Below, in pieces: positions 1 to 5,035 of a DNA stretch of 9,777 bases. Location: positions 1-9,777 of the forward strand of contig JALTMR010000522.1 in the NCBI GenBank assembly GCA_027001525.1. Direction: 5' to 3'. Under the pieces are notes generated by a model. The model was not told the DNA's origin, ran no database searches, and saw only the letters and a program-made list of their open reading frames with translations. Each line of letters begins with the position of its first letter. The first letter of the stretch is position 1. The translations under genes and the position numbers were made by a program. Source of the DNA: Gammaproteobacteria bacterium (lineage in GTDB: Bacteria > Pseudomonadota > Gammaproteobacteria > Tenderiales > Tenderiaceae).

Positions 1-22
1 GTAATTACTTACATTTTTAATA

Positions 23-31
23 TGGTATAAA
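23..31 (+). promoter_or_regulatory. Candidate extended -10 promoter
   Basis: TGGTATAAA fits the extended -10 pattern TGnTATAAT with one mismatch and lies in an AT-rich stretch. No good -35 box is found 16-18 bases upstream, which extended -10 promoters can tolerate. It would start transcription near position 38 and give a leader of about 175 bases before the transglycosylase ATG at 213. This is a sequence match only; an AT-rich region can produce it by chance. Confidence 0.35.
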
Positions 32-120
32 AAATGCTAGAATTCGCCCTCAGTCTGGATATGGCCGAAATGGGCTAGCGCCAGAAGTGTTCTTTTTTAT
101 CATCCGTAACAAGCTGTAGG

Positions 121-155
121 AATGGTTGGCAAACCATTTTCGTATCAGATACGAA
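121..155 (+). other. Two tandem perfect hairpins in the leader
   Basis: Positions 121-138 form a perfect 7-bp stem, AATGGTT/AACCATT, closing on a GGCA loop. Directly abutting it, 139-155 is the perfect odd-centred palindrome TTCGTATCAGATACGAA, with 8-bp arms around one A. As RNA the second would fold as 7 bp with a CAG loop. As DNA the palindrome looks like a site for a dimeric regulator. The pair lies between the candidate promoter at 23-31 and the chosen start of the transglycosylase at 213, so it could act as an operator or as a leader structure. No T tract follows, so it is not a standard terminator. Confidence 0.6.
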
Positions 156-197
156 GGCCAGGATAGGCACCGGAAACAGAGTCGCTTGTTGTTATTT

Positions 198-201
198 GAG
201 G
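198..201 (+). promoter_or_regulatory. Ribosome binding site deciding the transglycosylase start
   Basis: GAGG lies 11 bases before the ATG at 213. The reading frame stays open upstream to a TTG at 126, but that TTG falls inside the first leader hairpin. The 213 start also places a basic N-terminus directly before the hydrophobic export segment. Confidence 0.5.
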
Positions 202-212
202 TACTTATCCGT

Positions 213-989
213 ATGGCCAATATCAATTCCCGAGGCGTAAGCAGCCGTCTGTCTCGTTTCGTCATGTTTTTTTGCGCCTGTGCTCTCGTCGCCTTCTCTT
301 TGCTCGTGTTGACCGTCGTTCAGCCCCCAGTGGCCCAGGCCGAGCTGGAAGGGTGCACCGACGTTGTGGTCAGCGATGGCGCTTCACGCGAGCAACCCGA
401 TGCTCGTGGTGTGATCGCTCGTAGTGAAGCAGAAGAGAGTCCATTATTCTGGAATGGTTTGACCAAGAGCTGGCTCACCGATGAGCAGATCAGTTTGTTG
501 AAGCTGGCCTACACGATTGCCCTGGCGGATGGTGGCCGAGAGCATGCGGAGCTGGTTCAGGCCGTCATGTTGCAGGAGACTATAGCGGGGCACCTGGGTC
601 GCATCGGTCACATGACGGCGCCTGTGGGCAAGCGCTCCTATGGCATCATGCAGGTGAAGGTGACGGCGGCGCGGGATGTGCTGCGTAAATTCCCTGGTGA
701 ATTTGACCGTTTTCGTGCTGACGAGGAGCTGATTGCCCGGCTTCTGATGGATGATGAGTTCAATATTCGCATGGGGTCGAAATTTCTGATGCATCTGCGC
801 CCTCATACCCAGTCAACCGAGCAGTTGTTGGTGGCCTATAACATTGGGCTGAGAGCCTCTCGCAAGGTAGAGGATGCTGAGAAATTTAAATATACTCTGC
901 GTACGCAGCGCAACCTTCATCGGGTTGTTAAACCCTTTAATCAACGATTTATTGATGGCCCCGTTCAGGTGGCCATCAATACGCTTTAG
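213..989 (+). CDS. SLT-type lytic transglycosylase, exported or membrane-anchored
   Basis: The 258-residue product is a likely peptidoglycan lytic transglycosylase, which cleaves the MurNAc-GlcNAc bond and leaves an anhydro-muramyl end, acting in the periplasm. Residues 1-15 are basic and residues 16-36 are a hydrophobic stretch ending near AQA at 41-43, which fits a signal peptide or an N-terminal anchor. The SLT fold shows the usual landmarks in order: the presumed catalytic Glu122 in LQET, SYGIMQ at 142-147 and AYNIG at 208-212. The residues after the Glu (TIAG) differ from the common ES-x-x-x-P form, so this is a divergent branch of the family. The start at 213 is preferred over an in-frame TTG at 126 because of the GAGG at 198-201 and the signal sequence. 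It precedes sfsA on the same strand, separated by 91 bases holding a strong hairpin. The family is fairly sure; the substrate and cellular role are not. Confidence 0.78.
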   Translation: MANINSRGVSSRLSRFVMFFCACALVAFSLLVLTVVQPPVAQAELEGCTDVVVSDGASREQPDARGVIARSEAEESPLFWNGLTKSWLTDEQISLLKLAYTIALADGGREHAELVQAVMLQETIAGHLGRIGHMTAPVGKRSYGIMQVKVTAARDVLRKFPGEFDRFRADEELIARLLMDDEFNIRMGSKFLMHLRPHTQSTEQLLVAYNIGLRASRKVEDAEKFKYTLRTQRNLHRVVKPFNQRFIDGPVQVAINTL

Positions 990-996
990 TTCTCAC

Positions 997-1037
997 CCTC
1001 TTTTCGGTCTGCCTGAGTCAGGCGGACTGAAAAGGGG
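997..1037 (+). other. Strong 18-bp intergenic hairpin
   Basis: Positions 997-1014 pair with 1020-1037 without a mismatch in RNA (15 Watson-Crick pairs and three G-U pairs), leaving the loop GAGTC. The stem runs from CCC at the base through CTTTTC/GAAAAG to GCCT/AGGC at the top. It starts 8 bases after the transglycosylase stop and ends 43 bases before the sfsA ATG. No T run follows on either strand, so it is not a textbook intrinsic terminator. It could protect the 3' end of the upstream mRNA, be processed, or weaken read-through into sfsA. The three G-U pairs make the fold better on the plus-strand transcript than on the opposite one. Confidence 0.65.
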
Positions 1038-1080
1038 CGATGCTGCCTCTTGCATCACGCTAGCCGGGACCCTCAGGGCC

Positions 1081-1785
1081 ATGAAATTTGCCTCTCCATT
1101 GATACGTGTTCAACTGATCAGGCGTTATAAGCGTTTTCTGGCTGATGTACGCTCGCCTGATGGCGGGGAGTTCACTGTTCATACGCCGAATACGGGCAGT
1201 ATGGCCGGATGTGCAGAGCCGGGAAGCTTTATCTGGATCCGCGATGCAGGTAACCCCAAGCGAAAATACCGCTACACCTGGGAGCTATCTGAAACTGTCG
1301 ATGGCACATTGATCGGCGTCAATACCATCCTTGCAAACCATTTGGTACGCGAGGCCATCAATGACAAGGTGATTGCACCGCTGGTCGGGTATGAGCAGAT
1401 CAGGGCGGAGGTTGCTTACGGCGCAGAGCGAAGTCGAATCGATTTTTTGCTGGAGGACGCTCACCGAGGCCGCTGTTATGTGGAGGTGAAAAATGTGACG
1501 GCCAGCGTGGGCGAGGTCGCTATTTTTCCTGATGCAGTCAGTGCGCGTGGCACCCGACACCTGAGAGAGCTCGGGGCGATGGTGGCGCAGGGGCATCGCG
1601 GGGTCATCCTCTTCTGCATTCAGCGGGGTGATGTGAGCGCGTTCCGGCCCGCCTTGGAGATCGACCCGCTATACGCTGAAACACTACAGCAAGTGACTGC
1701 TGAAGGGGTTGAGGCACTGGCCTACCAGGCGGCGGTCGATTCAACCGAAATCAAGTTGATCAAGCCGCTGCCTGTCGCTATTTGA
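1081..1785 (+). CDS. sfsA: SfsA, sugar fermentation stimulation protein homologue
   Basis: The 234-residue product aligns from end to end with remembered E. coli SfsA, which has the same length. Shared blocks are LIRRYKRFLADV at 12-23, HTPNTGSM at 34-41, KRKYRYTWEL at 60-69, YGAERSRIDFLL at 113-124, FPDAV at 149-153 and RHLREL at 159-164. SfsA was named for raising maltose use in E. coli and has been described as a DNA-binding regulator, but its biochemical role remains poorly settled. Asp121, Glu135 and Lys137 (IDFLL and YVEVK) form a D...ExK pattern like PD-(D/E)XK nucleases, which is inference here. The ATG at 1081 matches the family N-terminus. Its ribosome site is weak: GGGA at 1066-1069 is far and AGGG at 1075-1078 is too near. 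An in-frame extension back to 874 overlaps the transglycosylase and was discarded. It converges on the bacteriohemerythrin gene. Confidence 0.95.
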   Translation: MKFASPLIRVQLIRRYKRFLADVRSPDGGEFTVHTPNTGSMAGCAEPGSFIWIRDAGNPKRKYRYTWELSETVDGTLIGVNTILANHLVREAINDKVIAPLVGYEQIRAEVAYGAERSRIDFLLEDAHRGRCYVEVKNVTASVGEVAIFPDAVSARGTRHLRELGAMVAQGHRGVILFCIQRGDVSAFRPALEIDPLYAETLQQVTAEGVEALAYQAAVDSTEIKLIKPLPVAI

Positions 1786-1799
1786 GTTGTTTAGCGTGT

Positions 1800-1820
1800 C
1801 CCCGTTAGGCGGGGCCGCCT
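1800..1820. terminator. GC-rich hairpins between convergent genes
   Basis: CCCCG at 1800-1804 and CGGGG at 1810-1814 form a 5-bp all-GC stem around TTAGG. The overlapping arms AGGCGG and CCGCCT at 1807-1820 give an alternative stem. The site covers the bacteriohemerythrin stop and lies 14 bases past the sfsA stop. There is no T tract on either strand, so function as a bidirectional terminator is only a guess from position. Confidence 0.25.
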
Positions 1821-2221
1821 GCGTTGCAGATGTAGCGTGCGGTAATGGTATCCATTGTGGCGATGTGGTTCACAAACCAGTTGAGTAGCGTAGTGCGGGT
1901 GTAGTGTTTGATGCGGTCAAGGTCGTGCGCTTCGCTCCAGGCCCCCAGCTCAGCCTCCATCTCCGCCAGCACGATGTCGTGTTCGTGCTTGTGTACCGGG
2001 TAGGGAGGAAAATCAAACTGGCGCATCTGCTCCTCTTCCCGGGAAAAATGTTCCCTGTTGTGTTGCAGTAATTGCTCAAACACTGTGCTGATCTTCGTTG
2101 TGTCCGGTGGATCTCTCTCCAGCAACGACAGCAACCCGTTTATTATTCTCGTTGCCTCCGCGTGGTCTGCGTTCATGAAGGCCAGTTCAACTTTGGGCAC
2201 ATCCTGATCGAAATTGATCAT
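1805..2221 (-). CDS. Bacteriohemerythrin, single domain
   Basis: The 138-residue product is a four-helix hemerythrin that should bind O2 at a non-haem di-iron centre in the cytoplasm; there is no signal peptide. All seven iron ligands of the family can be placed: His20 (NADHAE), His58 and Glu62 (HFSREE), His77 and His81 (HKHEH), and His119 with Asp124 (NHIATMD). The length is typical of stand-alone bacteriohemerythrins, and no signalling or transport domain is attached. In other bacteria such proteins have been linked to oxygen sensing, oxygen delivery to enzymes and iron storage; nothing here decides between these. GAGGAG at 2232-2237 on the minus strand supports the ATG. The stop of the FW-domain gene lies 34 bases upstream on the same strand, with no hairpin seen between them, so the two are probably transcribed together from the promoter near 3078-3106. 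Confidence 0.92.
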   Translation of the reverse strand: MINFDQDVPKVELAFMNADHAEATRIINGLLSLLERDPPDTTKISTVFEQLLQHNREHFSREEEQMRQFDFPPYPVHKHEHDIVLAEMEAELGAWSEAHDLDRIKHYTRTTLLNWFVNHIATMDTITARYICNAGGPA

Positions 2222-2255
2222 CGAATATCTCTCCTCATTCTTGTTATTGATGGGG

Positions 2256-3038
2256 TTACATTGCGGGCAGGACGTTAATGGAGGTCTGTTCGCTCACATC
2301 GCCAAAATTTCCGCCAGAATTGTGATGCATTCGCCATTGAAACGGGTAGGTGCCGGGAGTCGAGGGGGCAATGACATTAAAACGAAAAGTGTAAAACTCT
2401 CCCGGACGGACAATGGCTTTCAGGTCGACCTGATCGATGCCCCAGACGAGGGAGTCCTGGGTCTGTGTCGGCTTCAGTTGATAGAGGCCGGGCATCCAGG
2501 CCGTGTGGCCGACATTTTTGAAGTGGATGACCGCGGTGTAGACCTGGCTGGTAAACATCTCGGCAGGGATATTCTGATAGACGAAGTCCGAGTCATCCGG
2601 GATGCTTTTATAGTCAGCCACGTTGATGGTGACCTTGCTGCTTGATTGGCCAAACCACACGTTCCCTCTTCTCATTTGCCACTGGAACGGGTGAGAACCA
2701 CTCCCCAGTGGGGCCGTGGCCTGGAACTTGAACGTGACCGTCTCACCCGGAGCAATACGCTTGCCCTCCTCAATGGCGACGGCGGACTTGCCCCAGCTGT
2801 TTTTTGTCCGAGAGGCCAGGCGGTAACCCTTTGCCGCGCTCCAGGTCGTCGTGCCTGAGTTCCTGATCTGCATCAATACGGTGAACTGTTCGCCGGACTT
2901 CACCTGATCCGGCACGAGCTGCATCAGCACATCGGCATCGTCCTGGGCTGAGGCCTGTGTGACGAAGAACAACAGCACTAATGCTAATAAAAACAAAGGA
3001 ATGCTCTTGTTTCCTGAAGTCGGGTAGAGCTCTGTCAT
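2256..3038 (-). CDS. Exported protein with two Nbr1-FW Ig-like domains
   Basis: The 260-residue product has a signal peptide: a charged start, a hydrophobic core at residues 13-27 and a likely cut after ASA at 29-31. The rest is two tandem copies of the Nbr1 four-tryptophan (FW) domain, a beta-sandwich first known from the autophagy receptor NBR1 and also found in bacterial exported proteins. Copy one, about 36-141, has Trp66, Trp82, Trp120 and Trp128 with NSGTTTW and HPFQW-x-M. Copy two, about 149-257, has Trp181, Trp199 and Trp235 with NVGHTAW and YPFQWRM, but Phe245 stands where the fourth Trp is expected. No enzyme motif or membrane segment follows the signal peptide, so it is likely a periplasmic or secreted binding or structural protein; its ligand is unknown. 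GGAGAAG about 5 bases before the ATG supports the start. It heads a probable operon with the bacteriohemerythrin gene. Confidence 0.8.
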   Translation of the reverse strand: MTELYPTSGNKSIPLFLLALVLLFFVTQASAQDDADVLMQLVPDQVKSGEQFTVLMQIRNSGTTTWSAAKGYRLASRTKNSWGKSAVAIEEGKRIAPGETVTFKFQATAPLGSGSHPFQWQMRRGNVWFGQSSSKVTINVADYKSIPDDSDFVYQNIPAEMFTSQVYTAVIHFKNVGHTAWMPGLYQLKPTQTQDSLVWGIDQVDLKAIVRPGEFYTFRFNVIAPSTPGTYPFQWRMHHNSGGNFGDVSEQTSINVLPAM

Positions 3039-3049
3039 CGTCTTCTCCG

Positions 3050-3069
3050 AACGTAATAATTATTATGTT
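3050..3069. repeat. AT-rich near-palindrome in FW-gene leader
   Basis: AACGTAATAATTATTATGTT is an inverted repeat with a perfect 12-bp core (3054-3065) and one mismatched pair in 20 bases. It lies just downstream of the predicted transcription start of the FW-domain gene and 12 bases before its ATG. A dimeric repressor could bind here, but such AT-rich palindromes also arise by chance. Confidence 0.35.
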
Positions 3070-3077
3070 GTCCCGGT

Positions 3078-3106
3078 ATTATCACTGTTTTGAACTTAAT
3101 TGAGAA
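3078..3106 (-). promoter_or_regulatory. Predicted sigma-70 promoter for the FW/bacteriohemerythrin unit
   Basis: On the minus strand, TTCTCA (3101-3106, four of six bases of the -35 consensus) and GATAAT (3078-3083, five of six of the -10) are separated by exactly 17 bases. Transcription would begin near 3071, about 33 bases before the ATG of the FW-domain gene. Predicted from sequence only. Confidence 0.45.
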
Positions 3107-3243
3107 TATGTCACCATAGCACCGAGAGCCGTGTCGCTCGATCGATATCTCCCAGTGATCCCTCAAGTGTTTACTCCATAGAGCGGTAGCGTAATGGGGA
3201 AACATTTCATATGACGTGAGCTGTAATTTTAAAAGGACCCTTA
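3107..3243 (+). promoter_or_regulatory. Upstream region of the FKBP gene
   Basis: This stretch must hold the promoter of the plus-strand prolyl isomerase gene, since its neighbour is divergent. I found no pair of -35 and -10 boxes good enough to name. The ribosome binding site AGGA at 3234-3237 lies 6 bases before the ATG at 3244 and is clear. Confidence 0.4.
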
Positions 3244-3918
3244 ATGAACGTGTTAAAAAACATCGGAATTGCGCTTGCACTGGGCGCAATGAGTACTCAA
3301 GCCCTGGCTGCAGAGTTAAAGACAACGGAACAGCGGATTAGTTATCTGGTGGGAATGAATTACGGCCAACAGATTAAGGCAGAAAACATTCCCCTGGATG
3401 AGGCGGCCTTTATGCAGGCCATTAAGGACGCTTTGGCCGGTACGCCATCACGCTTGACGCAGGAAGAGGCGCAGGCCACTGTGGCGGCTTTTCAGAAACA
3501 GCGTCAAGCCGAAGCCAGCAAAGTGGCCGATGAAAATAAAAAAGCCGGGGAGCAGTTTCTGACGGCCAATCGCAACAAACCCGGAGTCAAGGAGACTGAA
3601 AGCGGGTTGCAATACAAGGTCCTCAAGGCGGGAACAGGAAAGCAGCCGGCACCTACTGACACCGTTTCCGTCCATTACCGGGGCGCCCTGATTGATGGCA
3701 CTGAATTCGACAGCTCCTACGGCCGTGGCCAACCTGCCAGCTTTCCGGTAAATGGTGTCATTCCCGGTTGGCAGGAGGCGCTGCCCATGATGAAAGAGGG
3801 AGCGAAGTGGGAACTTTATATTCCCTCAGATCTGGCGTATGGCGAACGTGGAGCGGGGGGGAATATTGGCCCGAATTCCACCCTCGTATTTGAGGTGGAA
3901 CTATTGGAAGTGAAGTAA
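3244..3918 (+). CDS. Exported FKBP-type peptidyl-prolyl isomerase, Mip/FkpA type
   Basis: The 224-residue product catalyses cis-trans isomerisation of peptide bonds before proline and probably acts as a folding helper in the periplasm. A signal peptide covers residues 1-22 (MNVLKN, hydrophobic core, ALA cut site). Residues 24-110 form the helical N-terminal dimerisation domain and linker seen in Mip, FkpA and FklB. The FKBP domain at about 120-224 keeps the active-site residues: Tyr145 (VHYRG), Phe155 and Asp156 (TEFDSS), Val172, Ile173 and Trp176 (VIPGW), Tyr199 (LAYGE) and Phe216. The length fits the family. It resembles FklB in sequence layout, but the signal peptide argues for export, so I give no symbol. 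AGGA at 3234-3237 supports the start. Its stop lies four bases from the stop of the convergent small secreted protein, and no clear terminator is present between them. Confidence 0.93.
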   Translation: MNVLKNIGIALALGAMSTQALAAELKTTEQRISYLVGMNYGQQIKAENIPLDEAAFMQAIKDALAGTPSRLTQEEAQATVAAFQKQRQAEASKVADENKKAGEQFLTANRNKPGVKETESGLQYKVLKAGTGKQPAPTDTVSVHYRGALIDGTEFDSSYGRGQPASFPVNGVIPGWQEALPMMKEGAKWELYIPSDLAYGERGAGGNIGPNSTLVFEVELLEVK

Positions 3919-3922
3919 GCGC

Positions 3923-4294
3923 CTATTGGAAAATAGCTTCACTGGCACCACCTGCTTTATCTAACTGCCCTCGCTCCGCAGCGCAACTGTAGAAAATATC
4001 TATGGCGTAGCTGTGGGGCGAGTTTTTCCACAGATAGGCGTCCAGCACCGTCTTTAGGATCTCCTTCGAATACTCTTCTTCCCCTGCGCCCGAGTTATCT
4101 TTTAGGGCCAACCTCAGTGCATGTTCCGGCACTACGCCAAGCCGGGAGTTGATGACTGAATCAAAGCCTATCATCGCCTTGGCATAGCACTGTTGCTCAT
4201 TGGTGCCCACGGTGTAGATGGCCTCATAGGCCGAGGCCAGAGCGGGTGTGGCTACAAAGCTCAGGAGACACAGTGGAGTAATAATATATTTCAT
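3923..4294 (-). CDS. Small exported protein of unknown function
   Basis: I do not recognise the family of this 123-residue product. Residues 1-22 look like a signal peptide (MKY, hydrophobic core at 4-16, then ALASA), giving a mature protein of about 101 residues in the periplasm or outside. The mature part has only two cysteines, Cys36 and Cys104, placed near its two ends, which could form a disulfide. The middle (44-100) looks mostly helical and includes the acidic patch GEEEY at 71-75. There is no lipobox and no membrane segment. The frame is open to 4324, but GGAGG at 4301-4305, six bases before the ATG at 4294, together with the signal sequence, sets this start. It is divergent from mtnD and convergent with the FKBP gene. 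It might be a substrate of the neighbouring periplasmic isomerase, but nothing in the sequence shows this. Confidence 0.7.
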   Translation of the reverse strand: MKYIITPLCLLSFVATPALASAYEAIYTVGTNEQQCYAKAMIGFDSVINSRLGVVPEHALRLALKDNSGAGEEEYSKEILKTVLDAYLWKNSPHSYAIDIFYSCAAERGQLDKAGGASEAIFQ

Positions 4295-4300
4295 TGATTT

Positions 4301-4305
4301 CCTCC
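4301..4305 (-). promoter_or_regulatory. Ribosome binding site deciding the small exported protein's start
   Basis: GGAGG on the minus strand, six bases before the ATG at 4294. It favours that start over the in-frame one ten codons upstream at 4324. Confidence 0.7.
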
Positions 4306-4316
4306 GGGTTATTGTT

Positions 4317-4345
4317 CGGGGCACGCCTGTTAACGTGTCGCCCCG
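4317..4345. other. Bulged GC-rich hairpin in the divergent intergenic region
   Basis: CGGGGCACG (4317-4325) pairs with CGTG (4334-4337) plus CCCCG (4341-4345), giving nine base pairs with a three-base bulge TCG and the loop CCTGTTAA. It lies 23 bases upstream of the minus-strand ATG at 4294, so it may be in that gene's leader, and about 140 bases upstream of mtnD. No T tract follows on the plus strand. The role is unknown. Confidence 0.4.
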
Positions 4346-4416
4346 TATCTTCCGTGATTCACGTTTTCACACGAATTACCCTGGTTAGCGGCCATATGAG
4401 CAGATCAATAAGGCGG

Positions 4417-4445
4417 TTGGTGATCCGTGGTGTTCACATTAAAAT
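4417..4445 (+). promoter_or_regulatory. Predicted sigma-70 promoter for mtnDC
   Basis: TTGGTG (4417-4422, three of six of the -35 consensus) and TAAAAT (4440-4445, five of six of the -10) are 17 bases apart. Transcription would start near 4452, leaving about 32 bases before the mtnD ATG. That is too short for a SAM riboswitch, and none is visible. Confidence 0.4.
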
Positions 4446-4483
4446 GCCTCCCTCCGCTTGCAGCTATTAAGGAAGAAGAGTTC

Positions 4484-5035
4484 ATGAGTCGCTTAAGAAT
4501 TTTTAACAGCTCAACTCCGGCCGTCAGCTCGGTAGTGAGTGATGCCGGAGAGATCAGCGCTGTGTTGCAGGGCATTGGTGTACGCTTTGAACGTTGGCCG
4601 GCAGGCAGCTCAATTGGTCGGGATGCCGGTGAGGAGGAGGTGATAGCTGCTTACCGGAGCTGTGTGGACCAATTGATGGGTGAATACGGCTTTCAATCCG
4701 TTGATGTGATTGCGATAACGCCTGAACACCCCGAAAAAGAGACGTTACGAGCCAGGTTTCTGGCGGAGCATACCCACAGTGATTTTGAGGTCCGTTTTTT
4801 TGTCGAAGGCCGCGGCTTGTTTTATATCCATGTCGGCGACAAGGTCTATGGCGTTTTGTGTGAGGCTGGGGATTTGATTAGCGTGCCTGCCGATGCCAAA
4901 CATTGGTTTGATATGGGGACTGCACCCGACTTCAAGTGCATTCGATTGTTTACTACTCCCGAGGGCTGGGTAGCAAACTATACGGGTGATCCTATTGCCG
5001 CCGCTTTTCCAGATATCGAGCACTTTTGCGCATGA
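4484..5035 (+). CDS. mtnD: Acireductone dioxygenase
   Basis: The 183-residue cytoplasmic cupin enzyme oxidises 1,2-dihydroxy-3-keto-5-methylthiopentene. With iron it gives the keto acid precursor of methionine plus formate; with nickel it gives methylthiopropionate, CO and formate. The four metal ligands stand at His96, His98 and Glu102 (HTHSDFE) and His140 (KHWF), the same numbers known for the Klebsiella enzyme, which supports the start at 4484. The second cupin block, GDLISVPADAKHWFD, is intact. GGAAG at 4471-4475 lies at a workable distance; an in-frame upstream start at 4427 has no ribosome site and would sit within the predicted promoter. Its TGA overlaps the mtnC ATG as ATGA, so the two are translationally coupled. 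The pathway's dehydratase gene mtnB, often next to this pair, is not in the window. Confidence 0.95.
   Translation: MSRLRIFNSSTPAVSSVVSDAGEISAVLQGIGVRFERWPAGSSIGRDAGEEEVIAAYRSCVDQLMGEYGFQSVDVIAITPEHPEKETLRARFLAEHTHSDFEVRFFVEGRGLFYIHVGDKVYGVLCEAGDLISVPADAKHWFDMGTAPDFKCIRLFTTPEGWVANYTGDPIAAAFPDIEHFCA

Noticed and set aside
126..212. N-terminal extension of the transglycosylase from a TTG
   Set aside because: The TTG sits inside a hairpin, the added residues are unlike a protein start, and GAGG plus the signal peptide favour the ATG at 213.
50..265. 71-codon open frame on the minus strand across the transglycosylase leader
   Set aside because: No ribosome site, basic low-complexity product, and it overlaps the leader hairpins and the start of the real gene.
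874..1080. Upstream extension of the sfsA frame
   Set aside because: It overlaps the transglycosylase end and the hairpin, and SfsA homologues begin at the residue encoded at 1081.
3901..3931. Nine-base direct repeat CTATTGGAA (3901-3909 and 3923-3931) plus a 5-bp AT-rich stem with GGAA loop at 3923-3936
   Set aside because: Short enough to be chance; the stem is too weak and lacks a T tract, so I do not call a terminator between these convergent genes.
4361..4375. Small hairpin CGTG-ATT-CACG followed by TTTT
   Set aside because: A four-pair stem is too short for a terminator, and no gene on the plus strand ends nearby.
4295..4483. SAM or other riboswitch ahead of the methionine salvage genes
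   Set aside because: The predicted mtnD leader is only about 32 bases and no riboswitch core is visible.
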